Below are positions 12,180-23,314 of a stretch of 64,000 bases of DNA, in pieces. Location of the stretch: NCBI GenBank assembly GCA_032717465.1, contig CM064715.1:35084046-35148045 (forward strand), given 5' to 3'. Every line of letters begins with the position of its first letter. Position 1 is the first letter of the stretch. The notes under the pieces were generated by a model. It saw nothing but the letters and a program-made list of their open reading frames with translations, did no database searches and was not told where the DNA came from. This DNA is from Coenobita brevimanus. Taxonomy: Eukaryota > Arthropoda > Malacostraca > Decapoda > Coenobitidae. The translations under genes were made by a program, and so were the position numbers.

Positions 12180-13453
12180 TGCGTGGCTTGAAAAACAGTG
12201 CCCCCGAAGAATACCATAGTACCCCCGATGACAGGGCAAGCCAAAAACAGCTTAGTGTGCCCGAAGATGCGCCGACACCCCCACACGGACCCCACGGGGT
12301 AGCCGCCACCAGCCACCACCACTCCCGGCAACAGCGACACATGTCAGCCCGGGCCGTGCGTCCCTGTGTCATGCAGCCTCCACGCCGCTGCAACCGTAGG
12401 AGAAGGACACTACCTTCGCGGAGTGGAATTGCTGAGCCAGCTAGGGGTGGAGTTAGAAAAGTTACTCCAGACGGCGCCCCTCTGGTAGAGACGATCTATG
12501 GTCGCTCCCATCCTCGTGAGACGATCTATGGTCGCTCCGAAAGTGCTCCGGTAGAGACGATCTATGGTCGCTCCCATCCTCGTGAGACGATCTATGGTCG
12601 CTCCGAAAGTGCTCCAATAGAGACGATCTATGGTCACTCCCATCCTCGTGAGACGATCTATGGTCACTCCGAAAGTGCTCCGGTAGAGACGATCTATGGT
12701 CGCTCCCATCCTCGTGAGACGATCCATGGTCACTCCGAAAGTGCTCCGGTAGAGACGATCCATGGTCGTTCCCATCCTCGTGAGACGATCCATGGTCGCT
12801 CCGAAAGTGCTCCGGTAGAGACGATCCATGGTCGCTCCCATCCTCGTGAGACGATCTATGGTCGCTCTGAGAGTGTCTTGGTAGAGACGACCTATTGTCG
12901 CTCCCTCCCTCGTGAGACGATCTACGGTTGCTCCGAGGGTGTGCAGAGAGAGGTGAGTAGAGAGACGTCCCCACGGCAGGAGACTGGAGCCCAGGCTTCC
13001 TGTCCCAGAGTGACCCAGACAGGCCTCCCAACCTCCCCTGGTCTCTGTTCCCTATGCCTGGCTCTAGAGCAGACGCACCTGACAGACCCCAGTGGAAGTT
13101 GCTGCCGCAGCCCTCCAGTGTCGGCGCCCCTAGATGCTGGAGACCGCAGCCCACAGTCTCTCTCAGTTCTCCCCAGGACACCCAGACGTGATCTCTCTAC
13201 GCCCCCACGACGCTGGAACTTATCACAGAAGTTCCTGGAGCTATTCGGCCCCAGTCCGGAGGGCCACACGCCTGAGCCAAGCCCGGAAGCCACGGGAAGC
13301 CCAGGACGCGAGAGGACGCCCTTACGAGTTATCCCGCGCCCTCTCTGCATGCCTCGCATTGGCGGTGTCCCTAGCCCGGCAGGATCGCTGATGACGTGTT
13401 CCTGCCTATCCCCCCTGATGAATACGTGTGATATTGTAGCACGAGTGATTTAG
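12180..13453 (+). CDS. LTR-internal open frame with 22-residue repeats
   Basis: A 424-codon frame starts at the ATG just inside the LTR. It has a basic, Arg/His-rich start (residues 1-100), seven tandem 22-residue repeats with the core ETIYGRSHPRETIYGRSESA (about 103-256), and a Ser/Pro-rich tail. No domain, signal peptide or membrane span is recognised. Because the repeat is 66 bases (divisible by three) and free of stops on both strands, a long frame can persist without selection. The same frame exists in the 3' LTR, where it is continuous with pol. It may be a real accessory product or only a by-product of the minisatellite; I cannot decide. Confidence 0.4.
12485..12946 (+). repeat. 66-base coding minisatellite, 7 units
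   Basis: Units start GTAGAGACGATCTATGGTCG. Each contains two sub-copies of GAGACGATCTATGGTCGCTC. The last units are more diverged. The matching array in the 3' LTR is 132 bases longer. Confidence 0.9.
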
Positions 13454-14258
13454 GTTAAGTGTGATTCCCCCTAATGTAAGTATTGTGCAGTGATTTCATA
13501 TAGTGAATATCGGGGTAATTAAGATCACAGTGAGAAGTTAAAGGACGAGAGTGTGGAACAAGATCTGATTGACTATACATGTGAGTGACATCCCTGTTAT
13601 ACAATTAATAAGCCTGTGCTGCCGGGAGATTCCCCTATAAAGACATACCCCCATTACTGTGAAGGAATATTGTGAAAGGAAGTATTAATAGTATTCTCTT
13701 CCTTCCCCACGCTACCCATAAATCTTGTTTATCACCCTCTCTCACTCCAATATCTTGAGTAAGTGTAGATCAAGAATAAAATCAATTACCTAAGTCTTTT
13801 GGCTAGTGGAAACCATATAAACTTCACAGCTAATATCTGCCGCCCTCCAGTATTACCATAACTTTCCCCTAGCCGTCACAAGTCACTCCCCACACCTCCC
13901 CTATCTCCTCCTAGTGAGACTCAACCCCCCCCCCGCTCCCGCGCCACCGTGCGCGCCTATATTTACTGCACTCCTGATACACTAGGATTGTTTGTGTTGT
14001 CATTACTATCAGAGAAGCAAGTATCCTGCGAGATACACATATCCTAGATAAGGTTTTATATTGCTATATATTGTGCTGTAATATCTGCTGATTTGTCCTG
14101 TGTCTGAGTGTGGTAATATACGTGTAAAGGTTGTTGCCTAGAGTTTTTGTGTCCTGCCTCTCTTTATTGCACTAGCTCCAGTCTCGAAAGAGGACACCCG
14201 CTCCACGTCAGGTGAAATAGGAATGAGAAGTCAAGCCTAATTTCACCTAGCATTACAC

Positions 14259-14274
14259 TGGTGGCCAGCGGTGG
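14259..14274 (+). promoter_or_regulatory. Putative primer-binding site
   Basis: TGGTGGCCAGCGGTGG begins one base after the LTR end. An initial TGG, complementary to a tRNA CCA end, is expected at this place. I could not identify the tRNA. Confidence 0.5.
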
Positions 14275-14322
14275 TTCTAGACCCGGGTGTAAGAGAGAGG
14301 TAATCAGGAAATATTTGGCAAA

Positions 14323-15214
14323 ATGGCAACCAAACCGCACGTTCAGTTACCCAAGTTTGACCCCGATCAGTATGATATACACACATGTCTGGCAATAATT
14401 AAACCCTTACTGGATATTGGCTTTGAAAATGACCAACAAAAAATTGCAGTCACACTACCACTATTGGGTAAAGCAGCGGCGAACATAGCGCCGAAAATCG
14501 TTCCAGAAATCACCTGGCAGAACTTTACAAAGTTCACTGTACAAGCCATCACCCCATCATTAGGGAAAGTAGTGGCTCTATCCAAATTGGATAGTTTTGC
14601 ATTCGACGGGGGATTTAGATAATACCCTGATACAGGCAAGACGCCTGGTTACTGCTGCCTACCTGGAGGCACATGAGGAAACCCGGGATCAGCATACATT
14701 TAATACTCTGCTCAGAGTACTCCCAAGTGTTGTGAAACAACACTTCACTATCCATGACCCAACAGGAGACATGGATAGAGATATACAGCTGATGCGGCGC
14801 CTCCTGACTGCCTGCCCTTCTCTGCAACAAATTAATGTTGTTAAGAAATTCCCCACCCGACCCACGGCTACCCCAGCCACACCGCGTCCACCTCTGCCTT
14901 ACACCAGCCCAACCCCGATGCCTAGCCCGCCCAGGGCACACCCCTCCCATCGGTGCCCCGCCCCGCGAGAAAACCCGAACCTAATTCTGATCAACCCGTG
15001 GGAATTCACAGCCTGCAACTCCTGCTGCCCCCTTCATGACATACAGGACCAGCTTAAAGCTGCTCGCCACAGAATCACAGCCCCGGGTTCGCGTAAAGTG
15101 TCCGTCTTAGAAGGCGAGGCCTCAGGGGACGAGCTGACGCCCGTGGACGAGCCCCATTCAGGAGAATTGGAGCAGGAACAGGAGAACGAAAGCCTTAGCC
15201 AGCTGGATATTTAG
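14323..15214 (+). pseudogene. gag, frameshifted
   Basis: Begins at ATG 14323 (MATKPHVQLPKFDPDQYD) and runs 100 codons. The frame is then lost at a run of Gs near 14607-14613, and the homologous reading continues in another frame to the TAG at 15212. Content (LITAAYLEAHEE-like helix region, RVLPSVVKQHF, then Pro-rich and acidic tail) is typical of Gypsy Gag, which forms the particle. A CCHC zinc knuckle is not seen; only a partial cluster (CNSCCPLHD) is present, which may reflect decay. The frame difference is a single-base change in a homopolymer. Confidence 0.75.
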
Positions 15215-15229
15215 GCCCGCCCCCGCACC

Positions 15230-15734
15230 AACCCACGGTGGCGGGGACCATTACCCTTAAGTATCGCCCTCCAGTATACCACAAGATGAAAATAAACGGC
15301 ATGAAGGTCAGACTACTATAGTCGGAATCCCGGCCGTTTGCGGGTGAGGTGTGGCCCGCACCTGTGTACAATGGTGCCACGTTTCCCCAAATTGCGATGT
15401 GAAACGGAAGCTATTTATGTACAAGGCATCACAAATTCGATAAATTCAGATGAATAAAATTTACACTTGTGTATTTTGATGGATGAATCAACAGTAATCT
15501 TATTATGTATAAAATATTTATACAGTAACACAGAAACATGGCATACATATTGTACAGTGTTGCTAAAAGATATTGTAGTCACTTTTAATGGTTTTTAGCG
15601 TAGTTTTAGGGTGGGTAATAATATCACAGTTATGGATATAAGATAATGAGCCTGAAAAAAGAAGAAATATGCCAATATCCAAAGTAAAAGAAATAATTCA
15701 TGTAATTCTTGTGAGTGGCAATACTTACACACCC

Positions 15735-15771
<37 letters not shown>

Positions 15772-16214
15772 CTGTCACTGCCTTCTTTGTATTCATTTGT
15801 TCCTTTGTACATACTGCACACACTGATATACATTGTTCCTATTGATGCACATATATCTATACACGTAATTTCTTTCTCTCTCTCTCTTCTAATACTGACC
15901 ACGTGGTAGGTGAATCCAGCCCCCCCTTCCCCTTCCCTCCCTTCTTAATCCCTCCTGGGTGTCTCAGGTCAAATCCCCCTTCACACTTCCCCTCCCCCCT
16001 GGACCACCACCCCAACAAACCCACATCCACACTCCCACCCACACCCCACTACGTCGGGGTGTATGAATCAGTAACGTAACAAACCTCTCAGCAGACAGTA
16101 ACTTTGACACTCCATCTACTACTAAATATAACAAAACCAAATTAACAAATGAAAGCACAATTATAAATAACTTATAAAAGAATCAAAAGTACTCAGGGTG
16201 GCTCATTTCCCGCC

Positions 16215-16250
<36 letters not shown>

Positions 16251-16610
16251 GGTATAGAAAACGTGGCAACACTGTACACAGGTGCGGGCCACACCTCACC
16301 CGCAAACGGCCGGGATTCCGACTATAGTCGATACGGGAGCAGCCAGGTCCTGCCTTTACAGCCACTATTTCTCCCGCTACAAATCGCGGTTTGGCCCACT
16401 CCGCCCTACTACCACTCACCTTGTGGACGCGGGGGATGGCCCCCTGCCCATCCGTGGGGAAACTCGGGCCCTACGGGTCGACACCCACCAGCCAGTGTCC
16501 ACCCAACATCCATTCATCATTTTTTATTCCTCCTGCTGGAGTTATGACGGGTATTAAGGGTTAGACTTGCTCCAAAAACTCGGAGCCACGATCGACTGTC
16601 GCCACTGACA
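15230..16610 (+). pseudogene. Gypsy aspartic protease, interrupted by a 1-kb insertion
   Basis: The protease reads KYRPPVYHKMKINGMKVR up to about 15312, is cut by an inserted element (15319-16324), and resumes with the catalytic DTGA motif near 16327-16340 followed by a Cys/Tyr-rich region. Beyond a TAA near 16557 it continues with [13 protein letters not shown], the usual end of Gypsy proteases. Retropepsins cleave Gag-Pol and need the D-T/S-G triad, which is still present. The insertion and the nonsense codon make this copy inactive. Confidence 0.75.
15319..16324. mobile_element. 1-kb TA-flanked element inside the protease
   Basis: It has about 75-base inverted ends (15319-15395 and 16258-16324), outermost bases TAGTCGGAATCCCGGCC, with TA on both sides (15317-15318, 16325-16326). 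Removing it with one TA leaves the protease frame continuous, which supports a TA target duplication and marks it as younger than the Gypsy insertion. The interior has two GA runs (15738-15769, 16215-16246) and no transposase, so it is a MITE-like non-autonomous element. TA duplication suggests Tc1/mariner or a related group. Confidence 0.8.
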
Positions 16611-16649
16611 ACTCCAGTTCCGCCCCCCACCCTGTTCCACCCCAGCCGT

Positions 16650-18527
16650 TTGCACATGCACGCCGCGGCCCCGGCCGGAGGATTCGCCCTCTTCCTCCCC
16701 CCAGTGCCCCCCTTCTCCCCCCTTTTTCCACCTCCCTCTCCCCCCCCTCTCGTGCCTTTCCACCCCACTCCTGACCTCTCTTTCCCTGCCACCATCTCCG
16801 CCGCCATTACCATCCCCTCCCACCATGAGGCATGGGTGCCCCTTAACAGGCCCTCAGGTCCATCTGCTTTGTTCTCCCCCCTCCTCCCCTCCGGACCCCT
16901 TTCTGCCTGCCTTGTGTCCCCCACCTTCCTCCCTCCCCACCACGCCGCCATCCGCATTGCCAATCTCGCCCTGTCCCCTCTCACCCTCCCCAAAGGGCTT
17001 ATCATCAGAGAGATGGAGGAAGCCGAGCCGTGTGCCCCATCCTCCTTCCACCACCCCACCCCTCTACCCCCCATCCCTGATCATCTCTCCAACCAGCAGT
17101 CAGACACCTTACGCCGCCTCCTCCTGGATTTCCAGGATTTGTTTGCGACAGGACCAGCAGATATAGGGCATACTATGTACCTGCCGCACGAAATCCATAC
17201 GACAGGCCCACCTATACGACAACCTCCCCGACGCAAGAACCCCCGACGGAGAGAAAAGGAGGACCACCAGGTGCGCGAAATGGAAGAGGCAGGTGTTATC
17301 TCCCCCTCCACCAGCCCGTGGTCCTCTCCCGTCATTCTAGTAAAAAAGAAAGACGGCACGATGCGGTTTTGCATCGACTACCGCCGTGTGAACGACGTCA
17401 CCATTAAAGATGCCACCCCCTCCCCCGCATTGATGATTCCCTAGACTCCCTCTACGAGGCGTCTTGGTTTTTTACCCTCGACCTCCAGTCTGGATACTGG
17501 CAGGTCCCCGTCCACCCGGACCATCGAGGCAAGACGGCCTTTTCCACAAGTAATGGCAAACATTACGAATTCAATATTCTGCCATTCGGCCTCTGCAACG
17601 CCCCTGCCACTTTCTCCAGACTAATGGAATCTGTCTTGAGCGGCCTCACTTGGGAAATGTTTAGCTTATCTTGACGACGTCATTGTTTTTAGCCAGACCT
17701 GGGCCGACCACTTGCAGCGCCTCTGTTGAGTTTTCACCAGAATTCGCCAGGCAGGCCTCAAGCTACATCCTTCTAAATGTGTCCTGGCCACTAAGACTGT
17801 CTCGTTCCTAGGACATACTATTTCCCAAGCAGGAATTTCCTGAGATCCCGACAAGCTCCATGCCATAGCGGACATACCACCTCCGCAGGATGTCCACAGC
17901 GTCCACGCCTTCCTGGGACTCACGTCCTATTACCGTCGCTTCGTGAAGGGATTCGCGCAGATCACTAAGCCTCTTCATGACTTGACACGAAAAGGAGAAC
18001 CTTTCCTCTGGACCGAGGATCGGCGAGCTGCTTTTCAACAGCTAAAAGACAAGCTTGTCTTGGCCCCCATCGTGGCCTTCCCCGACTATGCCTTCCCTTT
18101 TCGCCTCTACATGGATGTATCCCTTACCGCGATAGGCGCCGTCTTAGCCCAGGTACAGGCCAGCCGGGAACACATCATCGCCTGCGCCAGCCGCACTCTG
18201 AACCCAGCCGAAAAAAATTATGCCGCCACCAGGCGAGAATGCCTCGGCATAATCTGGGCCCTCCAATATTTTAGGGCTTATCTTTCCGGGACCCAAGTCA
18301 CGATAATCACCGACCACCAATCACTCCAGTGGTTGCGCCAATCAGACTCCCATAACGCCCAACTCGTCTGGTGGCGTGACACCCTAGAGGAGTTTCAGTA
18401 CGAGATTTCATACAGACCCGGAAAGCTCCACACCAATGCAGATGCCCTCTCCCGCCTTCCCATCCACGTGGTACAACCGGACCCTGACCTACTACAACTC
18501 TGGCACCACAAGGAACGGCCCCCCTGA
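16650..18527 (+). pseudogene. Gypsy reverse transcriptase and RNase H, broken
   Basis: After a Pro-rich stretch, RT motifs appear in order: [20 protein letters not shown] (about 17325-17385), FTLDLQSGYWQ with the first catalytic Asp, LPFGLCNAPATF, and the YLDD box at 17667-17678. The thumb and connection follow, then RNase H (17943-18527) with LYMDVS, RRECLGIIWAL and ITDHQSLQWL. Frameshifts lie near 17410-17440 and 17655, and stops near 17727 and 17841. Together these would copy element RNA into DNA. The gene is clearly Ty3/Gypsy but non-functional here. Confidence 0.88.
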
Positions 18528-18529
18528 AT

Positions 18530-20481
18530 CCCTGCTCACCTATTCCCCAAACTGTGCTGACAGGGCGACCACCTTCTAACCCCGTCCGGACACATCCTCT
18601 TGACCCCCAATGCGGCACGTGACACCCTACGCCACCTACATGCTCACAACGGCATCCACTTGGGCACCAAAAAATTACTACAGGTGTTCAATGATATTTA
18701 CTGGGCCCCAAATCTCTCCACCCTCGCCAAGGAAATTATCCAGACTTGCCGCGCTTGGGAAAGATATCACCTGGACCGCCGGGCCATCTGGCCATATCAC
18801 CGCCCACAACCCCTGGCAACTCCTGACGATCGACGTAGTAGGCCCTCTTCCCCCTAAATCTGGATATAAATATGTGATCACTTTTGTAGACACGTACTCC
18901 AAATTCGTAGTAGCCTGCCCAGCTAAGGAACATCATGCCGTTGCTGTCGCCAATGCCCTGCTCCGACACGTGTTCCCGTACTTTGGCATTCCCCAAGCCA
19001 TCCATTCCGATAATGCCCCTGAGTTCTCCGGAAAAGTCTGGGAAGAACTAGCCAGGATTTTTGGGTACAAGATCTCCCACTCCTCACCATACTGGCCACA
19101 AGGGAACGCGGTATGTGAACGTAGCCATCGTACCCTTAACAATCAGTTACGCACCAGAATCGAGGCTACAAAAGACGACAATTGGCCGGCACATGTAAAA
19201 ATTGTCCAATGGGGCATGAATTCGTGCCCCAGAGAAGACGGGGTTTCCCCTCATGAAAGAATCTTTGGCGAAACCCCCCTCCTACTACCCCTACGCCATC
19301 ACCTGCAACCGCTCGCTTCCACTCCCACTACAGACCCACTACACCTGCTAAAAGGGTGGACATACCACCTACAAAAGAACCTAGACCTTGGACCCGACAC
19401 AGCCACCAACCCTTTCAACCCGGGTGACACAGTCGTCGTCGCCCAACTTCCCACTCCCCACAAGCTTGCCCCCCGTTTCACGGGGCCCCACACAATCACC
19501 AAAGTCCCCAACCCATACCAAGTAGTCGTAGACTATCACGGCACTCCCCGTACCCTCCGCAACCGTCACGTGCGGCCTTTCTGCACGCCCACCTCCCCCG
19601 CTCCGGCCCCACACCCCCAGCCCCCTCCGGCTCCCGCACCACCCTCTACAGTCACATATGAGTGCTGTGTTTCTTCCTCACCCTCCCACTCCACCCCCCC
19701 TACCATCTCCACCTCCCTGACCACCACCACCCCCAGCACCTCACCTGATGCCTCCCCTGCCACCCCTCCCTCACCCTCACCCCTTCCTTCCATGGCCTCC
19801 CCCTCAACGCCCACTCCCACATCTTCCGCCCACGCCACCACACCCTCACCACAACCCACTACCACCCCCCCTCCTCCACCCACCATCCGTACACCCACTC
19901 CGCCAACACCGCGCCCCACTGCGCCCACAACACGCAAAACAACCCGCCCATCCCAGACGCCCACTTCTCCCCCCACCCCGACCCTCAAGACCACCACCAC
20001 TCGCTCGGGCCACCTCTCACGCCCGCCCGCCCCATACTCACACACCCCTACGCCACCCACCTCTCCACGACTTCACACCATCAAGCTACATCAGGCCCAA
20101 ATCCCCTCTACCTGTACTCCCCAGAGACTCAACGTCGCATTACCACGGCACAAAACCCGGCCCTTACCCACAGTATCCAGCATTCAGCCCCCAACCACAC
20201 CGACAGCCACACCAAGCAAGATGAGAGTGAAGCGGGCCGTATGGGCACCTACCCTTGGCAGGAACCACAGACTCCACGGGCCACACCACCTGCTAAACCT
20301 CCTCCAGTCTACCACCGCCACCTCCACACTCTTCCTCACCTGCGACCCAGCACAAGAAGAGAACCCCTACACTGTCGCCTGGCAAACTATGCTGCAACAC
20401 CTCCAGCCCGTCTACACCACCTCCAACACACAAGCGTTCCACCTCCAGCCACGAGGACGTGACTTTTTACAGGGGGAAAGT
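18530..20481 (+). pseudogene. Gypsy integrase with Pro/Thr-rich tail
   Basis: The N-terminal zinc-binding region (HLHAHNGIHLGTKKLL ... CRAW, 18635-18760) has Trp where the second Cys is expected. A frame change follows near 18770-18800. The catalytic core then shows the D,D,E triad: TIDVVGPLP, SDNAPEF and NAVCERSHRTL. A GPF/Y-like module (FTGPHTI ... RHVRPF, about 19477-19580) follows, and then some 300 codons rich in Pro, Thr and Ser. The frame is open from 18610 and runs without a stop through the LTR boundary to 21858. No chromodomain or envelope-like protein is seen. Confidence 0.85.
20470..20481 (+). promoter_or_regulatory. Polypurine tract
   Basis: ACAGGGGGAAAG lies immediately before the 3' LTR start (TTGTAAAATG), where plus-strand DNA synthesis would be primed. 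Confidence 0.75.
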
Positions 20482-22693
20482 TGTAAAATGCGTGGCTTGA
20501 AAAACAGTGCCCCCAAAGAGTACCATAGTACCCCCGACGACAGGGCAAGCCAAAAACAGCTTAGTATGCCCGAAGATGCACCGACACCCCCAAACGGACC
20601 CCACGAGGTAGCCGCCACCAGCCACCACCACTCCCGGCAACGGCGACACATGTCAGCCCGGGCCGTGCGCCCCTGTGTCATGCAGCCACCACACCGCCGC
20701 CACTGTAGGAGAAGGACACTACCTTTGCGGAGTGGAATTGCTGAGCCAGCTAGGGGTGGAGTTAGAAAAGATACTCCAGACGGCGCCCCTCTGGTAGAGA
20801 CGATCCATGGTCGCTCCCAAAGTGTTCCGGTAGAGACGATCTATGGTCGCTCCCATCCTTGTGAGACGATCTATGGTCGCTCTGGAAGTGCTCCAGTAGA
20901 GACGATCTATGGTCGCTCCCATCCTCGTGAGACGATCTATGGTCGCTCCCATCCTTGTGAGACGATCTATGGTCACTTCGAAAGTGCTCCGGTAGAGACG
21001 ATCTATGGTCGCTCCCATCCTCGTGAGGTGATCTATGGTCACTCCGAAAGTGCTCCGGTAGAGACGATCTATGGTTGCTCCCATCCTCGTGAGACGATCT
21101 ATGGTTGCTCCGAAAGTGCTCTGGTAGAGACGATCTATGGTCACTCCCATCCTCTTGAGACAATCTATGGTCGCTCTGAAAGTGCTCCAGTAGAGATGAT
21201 CTATGGTCGCTCCCATCCTCATGAGACGATCCATGGTCGCTCCGAAAGTGCTCCGGTAGAGATGATCCATGGTCACTCCCATCCTTGTGAGACGATCTAT
21301 GGTCGCTCCGAGAGTGTCTTGGTAGAGACGACCTATTGTCACTCCCTCCCTCGTGAGACGATCTACGGTCGCTCCGAGGGTGTGCAGAGAGAGGTGAGTA
21401 GAGAGATGTCCCCACGGCAGGAGACTGGAGCCCAGGCTTCCTGTCCCAGAGTGACCCAGACAGGCCTTCCAGCCTCCCCTGGTCTCTGTTCCCTCCGCGT
21501 GGCTCTAGAGCAGATGCACCTGACGGACCCCAGTGGAAGTCACTGCCACAGCCCTTCTCTGTCGGCGCCCCTAGACGCTGGAGACCGCAGCCCACAGTCT
21601 CTCTCGGTTCTCCCCAGGACACTCGGGCGTGATCTCTCTACGCCCCCACGACGCCGGGACTTATCACAGAGGTTCCTGGAGCTATTCGGCCCCAGTCCCG
21701 AGGGCCACACGCCTGAGCCAAGCCCGGAAGCCACGGGAAGCCCAGGACGCGAGAGGACGCCCTTACAAGTTATCCTGTGCCCTCTCGGCACGCCTCGCAT
21801 TGGCGGTGTCCCTAGCCCGGCAGGATCGCCGATGACGTGTTCCTGCCTATCCCCCTAATGAATACGTGTGATATTGTAGCACGAGTGATTTAGGTTAAGT
21901 GTGATTCCTCCTAATGTAAGTATTGTGCAGTGATTTCATATAGTGAATATCGGGGTAATTAAGATCACAGTGAGAAGTTAAAGGACGAGAGTGTGGAACA
22001 AGATCTGATTGACTATACATGTGAGTGACATCCCTGTTATACAATTAATAAGCCTGTGCCGCCGGGAGATTCCCCTATAAAGACATACCCCCATTACTGT
22101 GAAGGAATATTGTGAAAGGAAGTATTAATAGTATTCTCTCCCTCCCCCACGCTACCCATAAATCTTGTTTATCACCCTCTCTCACTCCAATATCTCGAGT
22201 AAGTGTAAATCAAGAATAAAATCAATTACCAAAGTCTTTTGGCTAGTGGAAACCATATAAACTTCACAGCTAATATCTGCCGCCCTCCAGTATTACCATA
22301 ACTTTCCCCTAGCCGTCACAACTCACTCCCCACACCTCCCCTATCTTCTCCTAGTGAGACTCGACCTCCCCCCTCCCGCGCCACCGTGCGCGCCAATATT
22401 TACTGCACTCCTGATACACTAGGATTGTTTGTGTTGTCATTATTATCAGAGAAGCAAGTATCCTGCGAGATACACATATCCTAGATAAGGTTTTATATTG
22501 CTATATATTGTGCTGTAATATCTGCTGATTTGTCCTGTGTCTGACTGTGGTAATATACGTGTAAAGGTTGTTGCCTAGAGCTTTTGTGTCCTGCCTCTCT
22601 TCATTGCACTAGCTCCGGTCTCGAAAGAGGACCTCGCTCCATGTTAGGTGAAATAGGAACAAGAAGTCGAGCCTAATTTTACCTAGCATTACA
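20482..22693 (+). repeat. 3' LTR of the Gypsy element
   Basis: 2212 bases with intact terminal inverse TGTAA...TTACA. The pol frame enters it and stays open for about 459 codons to the TAA at 21856-21858. Point differences from the 5' LTR are scattered over the whole length. Confidence 0.93.
20790..21383 (+). repeat. 66-base coding minisatellite in the 3' LTR
   Basis: Eight 22-codon units, one of them lengthened by a 10-codon sub-unit, plus a short 12-codon leading unit, making it 132 bases longer than the 5' LTR array. Size change in whole-codon steps preserves the frame. Confidence 0.88.
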
Positions 22694-23004
22694 ATATGGG
22701 TTTCAAACAAAATGTGCAGCTAGAGACTTGTAAATACGTGATGAATGCTGTCACACTCGGTGTGCATTCGTGGCGGCTATAGTAACGTTTTCCTGCATTT
22801 ACCGCATTAAAGCATATCTAGGAAATTAGTATAACTACTAAAGAATAATATCATGAAGAATTTACGTACGGTATATCATTAAATATCACGGGAGAGATTT
22901 TTAAAGATATGCGATTTCTGTGGTCTCTGCATGAGTAGCCCGACTTCCTTGTTGAACTAGCTGGCGATCAATGGCAATCTTGAGTTAGTGACGGTGGGAA
23001 ATGT
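22694..23004. other. Unassigned DNA right of the Gypsy element
   Basis: About 310 bases without recognisable gene or repeat. It does not match the left palindrome arm at 646-717, so the exact event that split the right side remains unclear. Confidence 0.5.
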
Positions 23005-23260
23005 GTGTAATTCACCGGGTCGGTCAGGATCACTTGATGGTCATGATGGTCAGCTTTTACCCTCCCGGAAGGGAGCGGAGAGCTCATATAGTCCGATCTA
23101 AGGGCAAGGCTGTGACCTTCACACACGCACACACCCGTCCCCTTGCTCAAGGGGGACAGTAACCACCTACTTCGTCAGTGAAACTTTTCGCAACCTGAGC
23201 GAGGCGCGAACTTCCGTGCACCAGTTGGCAAGCGGGAACGTTACCACTGCACCAGCGAGC

Positions 23261-23261
<1 letters not shown>
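23005..23261 (-). mobile_element. tRNA-derived SINE, second copy
   Basis: Same family as 8321-8576, on the minus strand. Its head (CGCTCGCTGGTGCAGTGG) again directly follows a (CA)n run read on that strand (23262-23310), and its 3' end GTGAATTACAC again meets ACACA. Box B (AGTTCGCGCCTC) is closer to the tRNA consensus than in the first copy. Confidence 0.8.

Positions 23262-23314
<53 letters not shown>

Larger units (their letters stand above)
12173..14257 (+). repeat. 5' LTR of the Gypsy element
   Basis: 2085 bases that match 20482-22693. The expected TGTAA start is mutated here (CGTAAAATGCG), while the end GCATTACA is kept. It is shorter than the 3' LTR because it has two fewer equivalents of the 66-base repeat. 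The second half (13454-14257) is non-coding and likely holds the promoter and polyadenylation signals. A TATAAA-like string lies near 13636 (CCTATAAAGACATA), but I cannot place the R region. Confidence 0.9.
12173..22693 (+). mobile_element. Ty3/Gypsy LTR retrotransposon, inactivated
   Basis: Two long direct LTRs (12173-14257 and 20482-22693) bracket an internal region with gag, aspartic protease, reverse transcriptase, RNase H and integrase in that order, the Ty3/Gypsy (Metaviridae) arrangement. A primer-binding-like TGG start follows the 5' LTR and a polypurine tract precedes the 3' LTR. Coding regions have several frameshifts and stops plus a 1-kb insertion in the protease, so the copy is dead. 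The LTRs differ at scattered sites and by 132 bases of minisatellite. Flanks read TTATA and ATATG, with no clean target duplication; a weak ATAC/ATAT match is possible. The element lies between two parts of the palindrome's right side. Confidence 0.93.

Noticed and set aside
12485..12946. Possible CRISPR-like or satellite array
   Set aside because: Units are contiguous with no unique spacers, lie inside an LTR and differ in number between the two LTRs. It is a coding minisatellite.
12462..13181. Antisense frame of 239 codons over the LTR minisatellite (and 286 codons at 20762-21622)
   Set aside because: It consists of the 66-base repeat read backwards. Absence of stops follows from the repeat itself.
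19600..20481. Envelope gene between integrase and the 3' LTR
   Set aside because: The region is Pro/Thr/Ser-rich and continuous with pol, without signal peptide, transmembrane span or cleavage motif.
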